A DNA stretch of 64,000 nt from Gammaproteobacteria bacterium (GCA_028293745.1 JAQGOF010000078.1:1-64000); one strand, 5' to 3'; positions 33,503-43,591 are shown, counted from the stretch's first letter. The notes: generated from the sequence alone by a model not told the origin. Translations and numbers: made by a program.

Positions 33503-34621
33503 ATGCGTGGATGGAGGTTGGCCGCCGTGCGGTCGGTGGCGCTGGCGTTGGCCACTCAGTGGGTCAGCCAATGGGCCGGCGGAGCGGCCAGTCAGGCGAC
33601 AATCGCCGCCGACTATCCGGCGTCCCGGGAAGGCGATGTCGTCCTGCGCGACTTCAAGTTCAAAACGGGCGAAACCCTGCCCGAGCTGCGCATCCACTAC
33701 CACGCCTTTGGTCAGCCCAAGCGCGATTCGCATGGGGTCGTGCGCAACGCAGTGCTGATCGTTCACGGCACGGGCGGAAGCGGCAGCAGTCTCATCCGCC
33801 CGGAATTTGCAGGCGAGTTGTTCGGTCCCGGACAGCCCCTGGATGTCACTCGCTATTTCGTAGTGCTGCCCGATGCTCTCGGTCACGGCAAGTCGAGCAA
33901 GCCCAGCGACGGTTTGCACGCGCGGTTCCCGCGCTATGGCTACAACGACATGGTGGAGTCGGAATACCGGCTGCTGACCGAAGGGCTCGGAGTCAAACAC
34001 GCACGCCTGATCATGGGGACCTCCATGGGCTGCATGCATAGCTGGCTCTGGGGTGAGCAACATGCCGACTTCATGGATGCACTCATGCCGCTGGCATGCT
34101 TGCCGACCCAGGTTTCAGGCCGAAATCGTGTGTGGCGGCGCCTGATCAGTGATGCAATCCGGAACGATCCGGCGTGGCAGGGTGGCGAGTACGCAACGCA
34201 ACCCCCGTCGCTGCGCACCGCCCTCGAGATGACCTGGCTGGCAGGGAGCAACCCGGCGCTGCGCCAGCAGGAAGCTCCAACACGCGCGCAGGCCGACAGC
34301 GTCATTGATGCGTATGTCAGCAAGAACCTGCCACACGATGATGCGAATGATGTGTTGTATCAAGTCGAAGCCTCGTTCGACTACGACCCGGGTCCGGGTC
34401 TCGAGCGGATTCGCGCTCCGCTGTACGCCGTGAATTCCGCGGATGACCTGATCAACCCGCCGGAACTCGGTATTCTCGAGCGGGAAATCAAGCGAGTCCC
34501 GCGTGGCAAGGCCGTCGTGATTCCGTACAGCGATCAGACCCGAGGGCACGGATCGCACACCATCGCGGTGCTTTGGAAGCAATACCTGGAAGAGCTGCTG
34601 CGGGAATCCGGGCCTGGCTGA
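33503..34621 (+). CDS. Exported alpha/beta hydrolase related to homoserine O-acetyltransferase (MetX-like)
   Basis: The 372-residue product resembles MetX-type alpha/beta hydrolases: FKFKTGETLPELRIHYHAFG, LIVHGTGGSG, VVLPDALGHGKSSKP, nucleophile elbow GTSMGCMH (Ser174), an acid in NSADDLINPPE and His in RGHGSHTIAV. The N-terminus (RLAAVRSVALALATQWVSQW) looks like a signal peptide, which is unusual for a methionine-biosynthetic enzyme and suggests a periplasmic esterase-like role. GGAG lies five bases before the ATG. It follows the receiver gene by 12 bases, so it may be co-transcribed with the kinase/KaiC-like operon. Confidence 0.85.
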   Translation: MRGWRLAAVRSVALALATQWVSQWAGGAASQATIAADYPASREGDVVLRDFKFKTGETLPELRIHYHAFGQPKRDSHGVVRNAVLIVHGTGGSGSSLIRPEFAGELFGPGQPLDVTRYFVVLPDALGHGKSSKPSDGLHARFPRYGYNDMVESEYRLLTEGLGVKHARLIMGTSMGCMHSWLWGEQHADFMDALMPLACLPTQVSGRNRVWRRLISDAIRNDPAWQGGEYATQPPSLRTALEMTWLAGSNPALRQQEAPTRAQADSVIDAYVSKNLPHDDANDVLYQVEASFDYDPGPGLERIRAPLYAVNSADDLINPPELGILEREIKRVPRGKAVVIPYSDQTRGHGSHTIAVLWKQYLEELLRESGPG

Positions 34622-34623
34622 GC

Positions 34624-35802
34624 CTAGCTGAGGCGCCGGTGCAGCAGTTGCGGACCGAGCTCCGCCACGGACCGGCAGCCGAGTTGCCCCAGCACGCGGT
34701 CCGTTTCCGATGTGAGGATCTGCATCGCCCGGTCGACTCCTGGTTCTCCGGCCGCGATGAGTCCATAGAGTGTCGGACGACCTATCCCAACTGCATGCGC
34801 TCCCAGGGCGAGCGCCTTCACGATGTCGGTTCCCCGCCTGAAGCCGCTGTCAACGATGATTGACAAGCGGTTGCCGACGGCAGCCGCGATCTCGGGAAGC
34901 ACCTCGATCGGGGCAACACAGGAATCGAGTTGCCTGCCGCCATGATTGCTCAGAAAGATGCCATCGCAGCCGAGGTCCGCTGCGCGCTGCGCGTCAGACA
35001 CGCTGAGCACGCCCTTGATCAGCAGCTTACGCGGCCAAAAATCCCGTATCCAGGCGACGTCATCCCAGGTGATTGTCGCCCGGAACATCTGCGGCAGGAT
35101 GGTGCTGCCACCCACGGCCGTTGCCGCAGCCGGTGGCAGGAAAGATTCCAGGTTGCGAAACCGCGGTATGCCGTCGCGGTATACGATCTGATATAGCCAG
35201 CGGGGATGGCGCAGCGTATCGAGCAGGGCCCGCAAATTGGGCTTCCCGGGCGCACGGTAGTTGCGGCGGTCCCACTCCCGGCTGCCAAAGACATTCGCGT
35301 CGGTTGTGAATACGAGCGCCTCGTAGCCGGCCCCATCGGCCCGCCGCATGATGTCTTCGGCGATCGCGCGGTTCTGCATCACGTAGAGCTGCATCCACAA
35401 GCGTCCACCGGCACGTGTAGCGATATCTTCCAGCCGCATCGACGAAACCGTACTCAGGCAGAAGGGCACACCCAGCCGGGCTGCCGCCCGTGCGAGGCAC
35501 AGATCCCCCTGGGGATGCAGCATGCCATTGCCACCCGTGGGAGCGACAACAAGTGGAGCCGCTGACTCACGTCCACACAGCATGGCTCGATGGTGCCGAT
35601 CCGCCGTGTGGACGAGTGTCTGCGGTACGAAGCGCAAAGACTCGAGCGCCTCGCGATTACTCCTCAGTGTGACCTCGTCCTCGGCTCCCCCTTCCACGTA
35701 TTCGAACACGAACCCTGGAACGCGCCGCCGGGCGACCTCGCGAAGATCCGAGATGTTGAGTGCTTCCTCGAAGTTGCGGGAGGGCCGGCGGCGCCAGGGC
35801 AT
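34624..35802 (-). CDS. FMN-dependent 2-hydroxyacid dehydrogenase (LldD / glycolate-oxidase family)
   Basis: The 392-residue enzyme shows the family markers: SDLREVARRRVPGFVFEYVE at the N-terminus, VAPTGGNGMLHPQGD, QLYVMQNR, TTDANVFGSREWDRR, the catalytic Lys in KLLIKGVLS, the active-site His-Arg in SNHGGRQLD, and the FMN-phosphate loops DSGFRRGTDIVKALALGA and VGIGRPTLYG. Members oxidise L-lactate, glycolate or mandelate. Given the Calvin-cycle operon and cbbZ in this window, glycolate is an attractive substrate, but lactate or mandelate cannot be excluded. It is convergent with the MetX-like gene with only a 2-base gap. Confidence 0.92.
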   Translation of the reverse strand: MPWRRRPSRNFEEALNISDLREVARRRVPGFVFEYVEGGAEDEVTLRSNREALESLRFVPQTLVHTADRHHRAMLCGRESAAPLVVAPTGGNGMLHPQGDLCLARAAARLGVPFCLSTVSSMRLEDIATRAGGRLWMQLYVMQNRAIAEDIMRRADGAGYEALVFTTDANVFGSREWDRRNYRAPGKPNLRALLDTLRHPRWLYQIVYRDGIPRFRNLESFLPPAAATAVGGSTILPQMFRATITWDDVAWIRDFWPRKLLIKGVLSVSDAQRAADLGCDGIFLSNHGGRQLDSCVAPIEVLPEIAAAVGNRLSIIVDSGFRRGTDIVKALALGAHAVGIGRPTLYGLIAAGEPGVDRAMQILTSETDRVLGQLGCRSVAELGPQLLHRRLS

Positions 35803-35814
35803 GTGCGCGTGCTG

Positions 35815-37776
35815 TCAGGGAAGTTGCACGATGTCGATCCGATAGGCGGTGAATGTCTTGCCGGTGTTGTCCCAATGTCCCACGGCCACCAGTTTCTGCA
35901 CCGTGTTGGTGCCGTTGAGGACGGTGTTGAGCTGTGTCAGGTAGGCCGCAAAGGTGTGGAACACACTGATGCCCGTCGTGGAGGACGGATTGCCGATTGA
36001 AAACTGCCCGGTCAACGAGGCGTCGGCCACGATGGTCGGGCTCACGTCGGGGTTCTTCAGGTCGATGCTCGTTGGTCCAATCATTATCACGTGCGACGTG
36101 CCCAGGCTCGTGTTGTCGATGTTGACGACCAGTCCCGAGCTGCCGGCGCTCAGGAAGGGTGCAGTCGTTCCGGTGCTCGCCCAATCTATCGCGAGCACCT
36201 GATCGTTCGGAGCGGTCGGAGTGACCTGAGTGACTGCCGTCGCCGTAAAATCAGGCGGAGCCGTACCGAACGGAGTCACGATGCCATCGAACCGGAACAG
36301 CGGCGGGCTCGCGGCGTTGACAGCGGCGGTCAGATCCACCGTGCCGGTGTTGATTTCATAGACTGCGGGATCCGGGTCCGTGCCGGCGGCGTCCGTGCCG
36401 GTGAATGTGAGGGCTGCAGGTTTGACACCGCCGATGCTGAGCGGAGTGACCGTGGCGACGTTGGCCGTTGCGCTGTTGAGAGTACCCCAGGCCGTCGTGG
36501 GACTCAGGCGGAGGAGGCCTGCGGAGGCATCCACGCTGGAGGTTCCGGCGGTGTCCACGCTGAGCGCTCCATCGATCTCCACCTGCTGCCCGACCGAAAT
36601 CAATTGCGCGCTGCCGGCGACCTCCGGCTGCCGGTCGATGCTGACGAGCGTCTTGTCGCTCACTGTCACGGCCACATCATTGAAGAACTTCACGAATACC
36701 CCGCTGTTGGTGCTTATTCCGTATGCAGGGAAGCTTATGTTTCTGGCGGCGACGAGGTCGGCGTTACGTATATGGAGTGTGTTTCCTGTACGGGAGGCTA
36801 CTGTTCCCAACAGCCGGGTCCCCAGGACATCTTCGGTGGCGACGCCTGCATAGACTTCCGTAGCGTTTATTACAGGCTTTTGCTGGGTAATATCGCCGTA
36901 AGAGCCGTACGCCACAATGATTGTGTTGATCGCCAGGGTGTTGAGCGCTGTGAGACCCGCCGATCCACGATATAGCGTCCCGTTCACGTTATAAGTCGTT
37001 TGGTCGGTGGTCTTGAGCTCTATCGCCCCTTGTGGGGCGTTGCTATAGCTCGGCGAGTCGAAAAATGCCACGGAATTGACCGTGAAGTTGCTGCCCGCCG
37101 GATCGGCCGCGACGAATTCACCCCGGGTGCGCAATGTCTTGTTGACGACTGGCTGGGTGCTCGCGGTCAGGTAAGGCCGTACGGTGACTTTGACGGGCGA
37201 TACTGTTGGATCGACGACCGTGGCTGCACTCATGTCGAAGTGCAGGTCGAAGGTGGTCGGCGTGGCTCTGCTTACGACCAGCGGATGTGCCGGATCGAAC
37301 TTGACCGAGTAGGTGACCGTGCCCGGGGTGGCTCCCGTCGAATCGACGAGGGTAGCTGCCTGCGACTGTCCGCCAACATCGACATAGATCTGCGACCCAA
37401 TGGCGTTCGCCCCAGCAGCGTAATTGACCGTGAGGGTGATCGACGTATAGGTGCCTTCCAGGACGGCTGGTGCACCGAACACCTCGGTGGTATCGGACAG
37501 CTTGGTGAAGTCAACGGTCTTGCCGAACCCGCTGCTGTTGCTGAAGCCGTATCCGGAGTTGCCATTGCTCTGGATGAGCGAAAGGCTCTCGATGTCGGCT
37601 ATATAGGCTGTGAAGGGGCCCGGGTCGGCGGACACTGTGACAATGACCGTGCCATAGAAGAAAGTGCCGCTGCCGCACCCGCCGGCGACGAGGCCGACGA
37701 TCGCGAAGACACCACAGAACACGGCGCGCAGCACCGAGCGCGCGCCGGAGCCGGCGCGACCGGATGGAACTGTCAT
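35815..37776 (-). CDS. Large lipoprotein of unknown function, 653 aa
   Basis: A lipoprotein signal (VLRAVFCGVFAIVGLVAGGC) is followed by GSGTFFYGTVIVTVSADPGP and an all-beta-looking sequence rich in Thr, Ser, Val and Ala. An early segment (FTAYIADIESLSLIQSN, then VDFTKLSDTTEVFGAPAVLE) resembles DUF4382-type surface proteins; repeated strand patterns follow to the C-terminus. It is probably anchored to the outer membrane. ATG 37776 has GGGAGA eight bases upstream. The next upstream gene is a second lipoprotein of similar design, suggesting a paralogous pair or a two-component surface structure. Function unknown. Confidence 0.75.
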   Translation of the reverse strand: MTVPSGRAGSGARSVLRAVFCGVFAIVGLVAGGCGSGTFFYGTVIVTVSADPGPFTAYIADIESLSLIQSNGNSGYGFSNSSGFGKTVDFTKLSDTTEVFGAPAVLEGTYTSITLTVNYAAGANAIGSQIYVDVGGQSQAATLVDSTGATPGTVTYSVKFDPAHPLVVSRATPTTFDLHFDMSAATVVDPTVSPVKVTVRPYLTASTQPVVNKTLRTRGEFVAADPAGSNFTVNSVAFFDSPSYSNAPQGAIELKTTDQTTYNVNGTLYRGSAGLTALNTLAINTIIVAYGSYGDITQQKPVINATEVYAGVATEDVLGTRLLGTVASRTGNTLHIRNADLVAARNISFPAYGISTNSGVFVKFFNDVAVTVSDKTLVSIDRQPEVAGSAQLISVGQQVEIDGALSVDTAGTSSVDASAGLLRLSPTTAWGTLNSATANVATVTPLSIGGVKPAALTFTGTDAAGTDPDPAVYEINTGTVDLTAAVNAASPPLFRFDGIVTPFGTAPPDFTATAVTQVTPTAPNDQVLAIDWASTGTTAPFLSAGSSGLVVNIDNTSLGTSHVIMIGPTSIDLKNPDVSPTIVADASLTGQFSIGNPSSTTGISVFHTFAAYLTQLNTVLNGTNTVQKLVAVGHWDNTGKTFTAYRIDIVQLP

Positions 37777-37932
37777 CAATAGGTCTCCCTCGTAAGTCAA
37801 GGCTGGGGGCGCATATTGCCCGGAATCGGTCGATTAGAGGCGTTCTTCGCCGATCGGTTCGCTCTGATTGTATTTTGTTACGCCCTCGGCGCGAGCCCCG
37901 AGGGCACAAATCCGCGGTCCTGCGCGTGCCGG

Positions 37933-39795
37933 TCAGGGGATCTGGATCGAGTAGGCGGTAGTGCTGCCCGTGCGTAGGTCCAGGGCGTTCGGAAAGGTTA
38001 CCCGATTGAGCGTCTTCGCCGGGTCGCTCGTGTTCCACAGTCGTACGGACACGTAGTACAGCGCGGAATTGACGGTCCCCGTAGTGCCACCACCCCCGGG
38101 CACGCCCGGTATCGTCAAGGTGCTGGCAGCGCTCGGCGCAGTGCTGGGAGCGCTTTGCGTCAGGATCGGGTCCAGCACCGCGGTCGCAACGATCGCACCA
38201 TCATGGCTGATGATGAGATCGCCCCTGTCGTATTGCTTCGGGGTTGTCTGGCTTACCGTCACCGGCGTTGCAATCAGCGTCCCCGCAGCCGCGGACAGAG
38301 TCGGTACCGCCACCAGTGTGGTGGTTGACGCATTTCCCGTCACGGTGGTCGTGAGTACGCCGTCGGCAAAGAGTGGCGCGCTGGCGGCCACGCGGTATGT
38401 CGAGGCGCCTTCGGCAGGGTCGGCGGTGGTCAATGAGACAGCCGACCCTGAAGAGAAGGTACCGTAGTCGAGGGTCCCCGCAGGAACGGCCTGGTCGGAG
38501 GCAAATGCCCGGCTGAACGGGTCGATCGGCTGTTGCTCGATGAGATACGGGACCTCACCGGCGCCGGGCAGGGTCTGGTAGAACCCGAGCAGCGCTCCGG
38601 CGGGAAGAGGCGTGGTCGTGGTCAGATTTACTTTGAAGGAGGACGCAGCCGCCCGGGGCGTAATCGTCCCGATGCTCACCGGGGTGGTCGAGGCGGGATC
38701 CCCGGCATTTACTGCGATCCCCTTGACGATGATGGTCGCTATGGCAGGACCATGTATCACGAGGTCGTAACTCGCCGGCGAAGACGAGCTGGTGGCGAGC
38801 GGGTAGAGCGTGAACGTGCCATCGGAGCGTACCGGGGCGCTGTTAACCGCCACATGGCGCGTGTTGTCAGTGCTGAGAGATTCTGCCGTGACTTGTATGT
38901 TGACGAAGGTGCTCGTACTCGTACTCTTGATGCCACTCAGGTTCGCAACACTCAATGTTCCTGTAATTGCCCCAATCTGGGAGCCATCGTAGGCAGTCAT
39001 ATGCGGGTTGAGAAGCATTCCGCTTACATTGCTGTACGTGAACGGAACGACGTCCTTGGCGCCGTCCACGTTGATGGCCAGCGGGAACGGCGTGCTGGAT
39101 GAGCTCGATGAGCTTGCTGAAGTTGGTGTGCTCGATGAGCTGGATGAACTGGATGAGCTGAATAAACTGGACGAGCTCGATGAGCTGGATGAGCTCGACG
39201 AGCTGGATGAGCTCGACGAGCTGAATAAGCCGGATGAGCTCGACGAGCTGGAGCTGGAGCTGCTGCTGCTGCTCGAGCTGCTGCTGGAAGACGAGAAGAT
39301 GTTAGTCCCCGAGCCCTTCACCGTTATCGAGGTCGCAATGCCGATTCCCTTGTCAGGATTCTGCAATTCGAGTGGCACCTGGTGCGTGGCGCCGGCGCTG
39401 TCCACGTAATCGACTTCCGAGTTGTACACGGCTTGCAGGCTCGAGGCCGAGGAGACGAGCGCGGAGCCCGCATCCACCGGTATGAGTCTGATCTGGGCGT
39501 AGGTCCCGGCCGGGACGGTCAATCCGCTCGCGATGGATTGGAGCGCGCCCACTGAGCTGGCGAGATCGATTGTGACCGGCGTGCCCAGCGGAAACTTGTT
39601 CCACGCGGTGTCATCAGGTCCCGCGGTGGCGCTCGTATTGAACCAGATCTCCTTGACCGAAATGAAGGTGTGCGAATACTGCGCTGGCACACTGCCAGTC
39701 GCCGACACATTGGTTTTGGACGAGCAGGCCACGAGGCCGCCAGTCGCGATCAGCAGGCAACCGATCCATGGGTTCCAGCGCTTTTTGTTCAGCAT
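37933..39795 (-). CDS. Lipoprotein with a long poly-serine linker, DUF4382-like
   Basis: The 620-residue product has a lipobox (CLLIATGGLVAC; acylated Cys24) and an N-terminal domain similar in layout to DUF4382 (SHTFISVKEIWFNTSATAGP, VTIDLASSVGALQSIASGL). Residues about 168-240 are almost only serine, in runs broken by GLF, LF and TPTSA, and form a flexible stalk. A larger beta-rich C-terminal part follows. The stalk is encoded by tandem 9-base repeats, so its length can vary by replication slippage without frameshift. It lies 132 bases upstream of the second lipoprotein gene in the same direction. Confidence 0.8.
   Translation of the reverse strand: MLNKKRWNPWIGCLLIATGGLVACSSKTNVSATGSVPAQYSHTFISVKEIWFNTSATAGPDDTAWNKFPLGTPVTIDLASSVGALQSIASGLTVPAGTYAQIRLIPVDAGSALVSSASSLQAVYNSEVDYVDSAGATHQVPLELQNPDKGIGIATSITVKGSGTNIFSSSSSSSSSSSSSSSSSSSSSGLFSSSSSSSSSSSSSSSSSSSLFSSSSSSSSSSTPTSASSSSSSSTPFPLAINVDGAKDVVPFTYSNVSGMLLNPHMTAYDGSQIGAITGTLSVANLSGIKSTSTSTFVNIQVTAESLSTDNTRHVAVNSAPVRSDGTFTLYPLATSSSSPASYDLVIHGPAIATIIVKGIAVNAGDPASTTPVSIGTITPRAAASSFKVNLTTTTPLPAGALLGFYQTLPGAGEVPYLIEQQPIDPFSRAFASDQAVPAGTLDYGTFSSGSAVSLTTADPAEGASTYRVAASAPLFADGVLTTTVTGNASTTTLVAVPTLSAAAGTLIATPVTVSQTTPKQYDRGDLIISHDGAIVATAVLDPILTQSAPSTAPSAASTLTIPGVPGGGGTTGTVNSALYYVSVRLWNTSDPAKTLNRVTFPNALDLRTGSTTAYSIQIP
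39067..39294 (-). repeat. Tandem 9-bp repeats encoding poly-serine
   Basis: On the plus strand the unit is GAGCTSGAY (for example GAGCTCGAT GAGCTGGAT), repeated over about 220 bases with small variations (AATAAG, GAAGTTGGT). On the minus strand each unit gives three serine codons. Because the unit is a multiple of three, expansion or contraction keeps the frame. Confidence 0.85.
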
Positions 39796-39916
39796 GGGGT
39801 CCTGTCCGTCACTACTGCCCGCCGTTATTCCTGGCTTTCGGGCCCAACCCTTATCTTAGGTGCCCCGCAGGAATGAATCGAGCCCATTCCGGCTAATAAT
39901 TACGCGCCAATTGTGA

Positions 39917-41755
39917 CTATTTGCGTGCTTCTTCGAGGATTTCCCAGCGCTCGAACTTGGCCACGAGCAAAGCCTCGATCTCATCGCTCCTGCGACGATC
40001 ATCGCGAATCTGCTGCGCACCGCGGCGATGGTAGTCGGGTCCGCTCATCAGCGAGTTCAGCTGCGACTGCTCGCGCTCCAGGGCTTCGATTTCGTCGGGC
40101 AGCGAGGCCAGCTCGCGCTGGTCCTTGTAGCTGAGCTTGCCGCGCGGCTTGTCCTTCGACGGTGCTTGCGCTACCCCCTCGTCAGATCTGGCAGCGGAGG
40201 GTGAATCGGCCGCGCTCGAACGCGCTTGCGTTGTTGGTCGTCGGCGCTGCTGCAACCAGTCGCTGTAGCCACCGACGTATTCGTGCCAGATGCCGTTGCC
40301 TTCGGCGGCGAGCGTCTGAGTCACGACATTGTCGAGGAAGCGGCGGTCATGACTGACGAGGAGCAGGGTGCCGGAGTATTCCTGCAGTTTCTGCTCCAGC
40401 AGCTCCAGCGACTCGATGTCGAGATCGTTGGTCGGCTCGTCGAGCACCACGAGATTTGCGGGCCGCGCAAACAGCCGCGCGAGCAGCAGGCGGTTGCGCT
40501 CACCGCCGGACAGCATCTTCACAGGTGACTTCGCCCGCTGTGCGGGAAAGAGGAAGTCGGTGAGATAGCTCGTAATGTGCTTGCGCTCGGTGCCGATCTG
40601 CACCCAGTCAGATCCGGGACTGATGGTTTCCGCCACGGTGCTCTCCGGATCCAACTGGGCCCGGAGTTGGTCGAAGTACGCTGTCTGCAGGTTGGTGCCC
40701 AGGCGAACGCGGCCGCTGTCGGGCTCGAGCGTACCCAGCAAGATGCTGAGCAGTGTGGACTTGCCGGCACCATTGGGGCCGATGAGCCCCACGCGATCTC
40801 CCCGCATGAGGCGCATGGACAGCCGATCGACGATCTTCCGTCCTCCGAAGCTCTTGTCCACGTCCTGCAGCTCGGCCACCAACTGACCGGAGCGCTCGCC
40901 GGCATCCAGGCTCAACTTGACATTGCCGATGCGATCGAGCCGTTCGGCGCGGTCCGCGCGCAGGCGTTCCAGTCGTTTCACGCGTCCTTCGTTACGGGTG
41001 CGCCGGGCTTCCACCCCCTTGCGTATCCAGACTTCCTCCTGTGCCCAGAACTTCTCGAAGCGGCGGCGCGCAACATCCTCCGCCGCGATCTCCTGTTCCT
41101 TGCGCTCTTCGTAGGCAGCGAAATTTCCGGGGTAGGAGCGCAGGATTCCGCGGTCGAGCTCGACGATACGGGTGGTGATCCGATCGAGAAAGGCACGGTC
41201 ATGGGTGATCACGATGCACGCGGGGACTTTGAGGAGCAGCTCCTCGAGCCGCTCGATGCCCTCGATGTCGAGGTGGTTGGTGGGCTCATCGAGCAGCAAC
41301 AGGTCGGGCTGCAGTGTGAGTGCGAGAGCGAGAGCAGCGCGTTTGCGCTCGCCTCCCGAACTCGTAGCGGGCGCGTGTTCAGCATCTAGATTGAACCGCT
41401 GCATGAACTCCGTCAGACGCGCTTCCATCCGCCATCGTTCGCGCTCGTCGCCGTGCAGATCCACCGCCTGAGCGCCGAGAGCTGCGCGTGCGAGCAGGCT
41501 TTCGCGAAGCGTAGAGCTTGGCGGGAGCTCCGGCTCCTGCTCCACGAACGTGATTCGCAGGCCATCACGGCGCTGAACTTCCCCTTCATCGAGTTGCGTC
41601 AGTCCTGCGATGACGCGCAGAAGCGTGGATTTCCCGGTGCCGTTGCGGCCGATCAGGCCGACCTTTTCTCCGGAGCGGACCGCCAGCTGTGCACCATCGA
41701 GGAGCGGACGGTCGCCGTAGGCGAGATACGAATCGAGCAGTGTGATGAGTGACAT
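39917..41755 (-). CDS. uup: ABC-F ATPase Uup
   Basis: The 612-residue soluble protein has two ABC cassettes: Walker A GRNGTGKST and GPNGAGKST, signature sequences SSGGERKRAAL and LSGGERNRLLL, Walker B LLLLDEPTNHLDIE and LVVLDEPTNDLDIE, and the interdomain linker rich in Arg/Glu (VARRRFEKFWAQEEVWIRKG). The C-terminal domain is a coiled coil (SYKDQRELASLPDEIEALER) typical of Uup, which binds DNA and the ribosome and affects precise excision of transposons. There are no membrane segments. It stands alone between the lipoproteins and rhlE. Confidence 0.95.
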   Translation of the reverse strand: MSLITLLDSYLAYGDRPLLDGAQLAVRSGEKVGLIGRNGTGKSTLLRVIAGLTQLDEGEVQRRDGLRITFVEQEPELPPSSTLRESLLARAALGAQAVDLHGDERERWRMEARLTEFMQRFNLDAEHAPATSSGGERKRAALALALTLQPDLLLLDEPTNHLDIEGIERLEELLLKVPACIVITHDRAFLDRITTRIVELDRGILRSYPGNFAAYEERKEQEIAAEDVARRRFEKFWAQEEVWIRKGVEARRTRNEGRVKRLERLRADRAERLDRIGNVKLSLDAGERSGQLVAELQDVDKSFGGRKIVDRLSMRLMRGDRVGLIGPNGAGKSTLLSILLGTLEPDSGRVRLGTNLQTAYFDQLRAQLDPESTVAETISPGSDWVQIGTERKHITSYLTDFLFPAQRAKSPVKMLSGGERNRLLLARLFARPANLVVLDEPTNDLDIESLELLEQKLQEYSGTLLLVSHDRRFLDNVVTQTLAAEGNGIWHEYVGGYSDWLQQRRRPTTQARSSAADSPSAARSDEGVAQAPSKDKPRGKLSYKDQRELASLPDEIEALEREQSQLNSLMSGPDYHRRGAQQIRDDRRRSDEIEALLVAKFERWEILEEARK

Positions 41756-41950
41756 GCTGTCGATTCTCCTGATTGGACGCGGGCTTGCAAAGCCTGTAGA
41801 GTTCGCGGCCTTCGGAAAGGTGCGCGGTCAGCGCCTCGTTTTTCGGGCCAGGGCGATCCAATTAGGGCCCCCATCCCATCCCACTAAATTCCTCGCAACT
41901 GACCGCTGCAGCGCCAGACGCTGCGTGCGAGTTCATTGAGAGGTTATTTC

Positions 41951-43591
41951 ATGTCATTTGCCGATCTCGGGCTGAAGCCCGAGCTGCTGCGTGCTGTAGA
42001 CGAAAAGGGCTATAGCGTACCCACCCCCATCCAGGCGAAGGCCATTCCCGCGGTACTCGCGGGCGGCGATGTGCTTGCCGGCGCCCAGACGGGAACCGGG
42101 AAGACCGCGGCATTCGTCCTGCCCATCCTGCAGAAACTGGGTCAAGCCGGCGGCCGCGCGCCGCGTGCCCTCGTTTTGACGCCCACTCGCGAGCTCGCGG
42201 CACAGGTAGCCGAGAGCGCGCGGAGCTACGGCAGGTATGTCGGGATTCGCACCGTAGTTGTTTTTGGTGGTGTCAGTATCAACCCGCAGATCGACGCGCT
42301 GTACGCTGGCTGCGACCTGCTGGTCGCCACTCCCGGACGGCTGCTGGATCTGGCTGAGCAGGGGGCGCTCGACCTGCGCAGTGTCGAGTGCTTCGTGCTC
42401 GATGAAGCCGACCGGATGCTGGACATGGGATTCATTCCCGCGATCCGGCGTGTGGTGAAGCTTCTGCCGGCGCAGCGCCAGAACCTGATGTTCTCGGCTA
42501 CCTATTCCGATGACATTCGCCAGTTGGCGGGGCGCATCCTTCGCAATCCGGCCAGCATCGAAGTGGCTGCCCGGAATGCAACGGCCGAGCGGGTCGATCA
42601 ACAGGTATATCGGGTGCCGAAGGATCACAAGCGGCATCTGCTTGCGCACCTGATCGACGATGGGAACTGGCACCAGGTACTGGTGTTCACCCGCACCAAA
42701 CACGGTGCCAACCGCCTGGCACAGCAGCTCGAATCCAGCGGTATCCGGTCTGCCGCGATCCATGGCAACAAGAGCCAGGGTGCGCGCGTACGGGCGCTGT
42801 CGGATTTCAAGGCAAACAAGGTCACAGCGCTCGTGGCCACCGAAGTCGCCGCGCGCGGACTCGACATCAAGGAGTTGCCGCATGTGGTGAATTACGAGCT
42901 GCCCAACGTCCCTGAGGACTACGTGCATCGCATCGGGCGCACGGCGCGTGCCGGTGGGTCTGGTTCGGCCGTGTCGCTCGTCTCCCCCGACGAGACACCG
43001 CTGCTCAAAGATATCGAGCGGATGCTCAAGCGGACATTGCCGGTGACCGCGCTGCCTGAGTTTCAGATTATCGCAGCCCCCGCGGGTGCGCCGCGTACCG
43101 AAGACCGGGCCTCCGAGCGACGTGGTGGCGGTGGTGGAAGGCACTCCGCCCGATACGCCGGTGGCGGTGGGCGATCAGGGCGCCACGGCAATGGTGGTGG
43201 TGATCGTGGGCGGCCCGCGCACGCGGGGCAGGGCCATGCCGGCCATGCCGGCCATGCTGGACGTGGCGGCGGTGGCAATAGCGGCGGTGTGTCGCATCAA
43301 CACGGCGGCAGCGAGGGTGGAAGCCCTCAGCATGTCGGTAACCGCGGCGATGGCAACGGCGTATCGCAGCAACACGGCGGCAACGGCCAGGGCGTGCCGG
43401 CTCAACACGCGGATCATTCCGCCCATCGCGGCGATGGTGGCACGCGCGGGCGATCGGACCCTCAGCGTCACAATCACGGTGGCGGCGGTCAAAGCCGTCC
43501 CGGGCAACCTTCGCGCCGATTCTCTTCCGGTGGCGGTGGTGGTGGCCAGAGACACCGGGCAGGCGGGGGACGCTCGACCGGACGACGCTAA
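41951..43591 (+). CDS. rhlE: DEAD-box RNA helicase RhlE
   Basis: The helicase core (about residues 1-375) shows the Q motif ([24 protein letters not shown]), [20 protein letters not shown], the DEAD box (LDEADRM), SAT, and the C-terminal motifs [18 protein letters not shown] and [10 protein letters not shown]. The C-terminal tail of about 165 residues is extremely rich in Gly, His, Arg and Gln (RGG and HGG clusters), low-complexity RNA-binding sequence that could promote condensation. RhlE acts in ribosome assembly and RNA turnover. ATG 41951 is preceded by GAGAGG. A stable hairpin follows the gene. Confidence 0.95.
   Translation: MSFADLGLKPELLRAVDEKGYSVPTPIQAKAIPAVLAGGDVLAGAQTGTGKTAAFVLPILQKLGQAGGRAPRALVLTPTRELAAQVAESARSYGRYVGIRTVVVFGGVSINPQIDALYAGCDLLVATPGRLLDLAEQGALDLRSVECFVLDEADRMLDMGFIPAIRRVVKLLPAQRQNLMFSATYSDDIRQLAGRILRNPASIEVAARNATAERVDQQVYRVPKDHKRHLLAHLIDDGNWHQVLVFTRTKHGANRLAQQLESSGIRSAAIHGNKSQGARVRALSDFKANKVTALVATEVAARGLDIKELPHVVNYELPNVPEDYVHRIGRTARAGGSGSAVSLVSPDETPLLKDIERMLKRTLPVTALPEFQIIAAPAGAPRTEDRASERRGGGGGRHSARYAGGGGRSGRHGNGGGDRGRPAHAGQGHAGHAGHAGRGGGGNSGGVSHQHGGSEGGSPQHVGNRGDGNGVSQQHGGNGQGVPAQHADHSAHRGDGGTRGRSDPQRHNHGGGGQSRPGQPSRRFSSGGGGGGQRHRAGGGRSTGRR

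Noticed and set aside
37881-37905. Hairpin GCCCTCGG/CCGAGGGC between the two lipoprotein genes as terminator
   Set aside because: The stem is real (8 bp) but no U-tract follows on the minus strand and the two genes may be co-transcribed, so I did not list it as a terminator.
39067-39294. CRISPR array
   Set aside because: The repeat is a contiguous 9-base coding repeat without spacers. No repeat-spacer pattern was seen anywhere in the window.
39008-39409. Plus-strand open frame encoding poly-(Leu-Asp-Glu)
   Set aside because: It is the antisense reading of the 9-base repeats in the poly-serine lipoprotein gene. It has no ribosome-binding site, and the minus-strand frame has a full signal peptide and lipobox.
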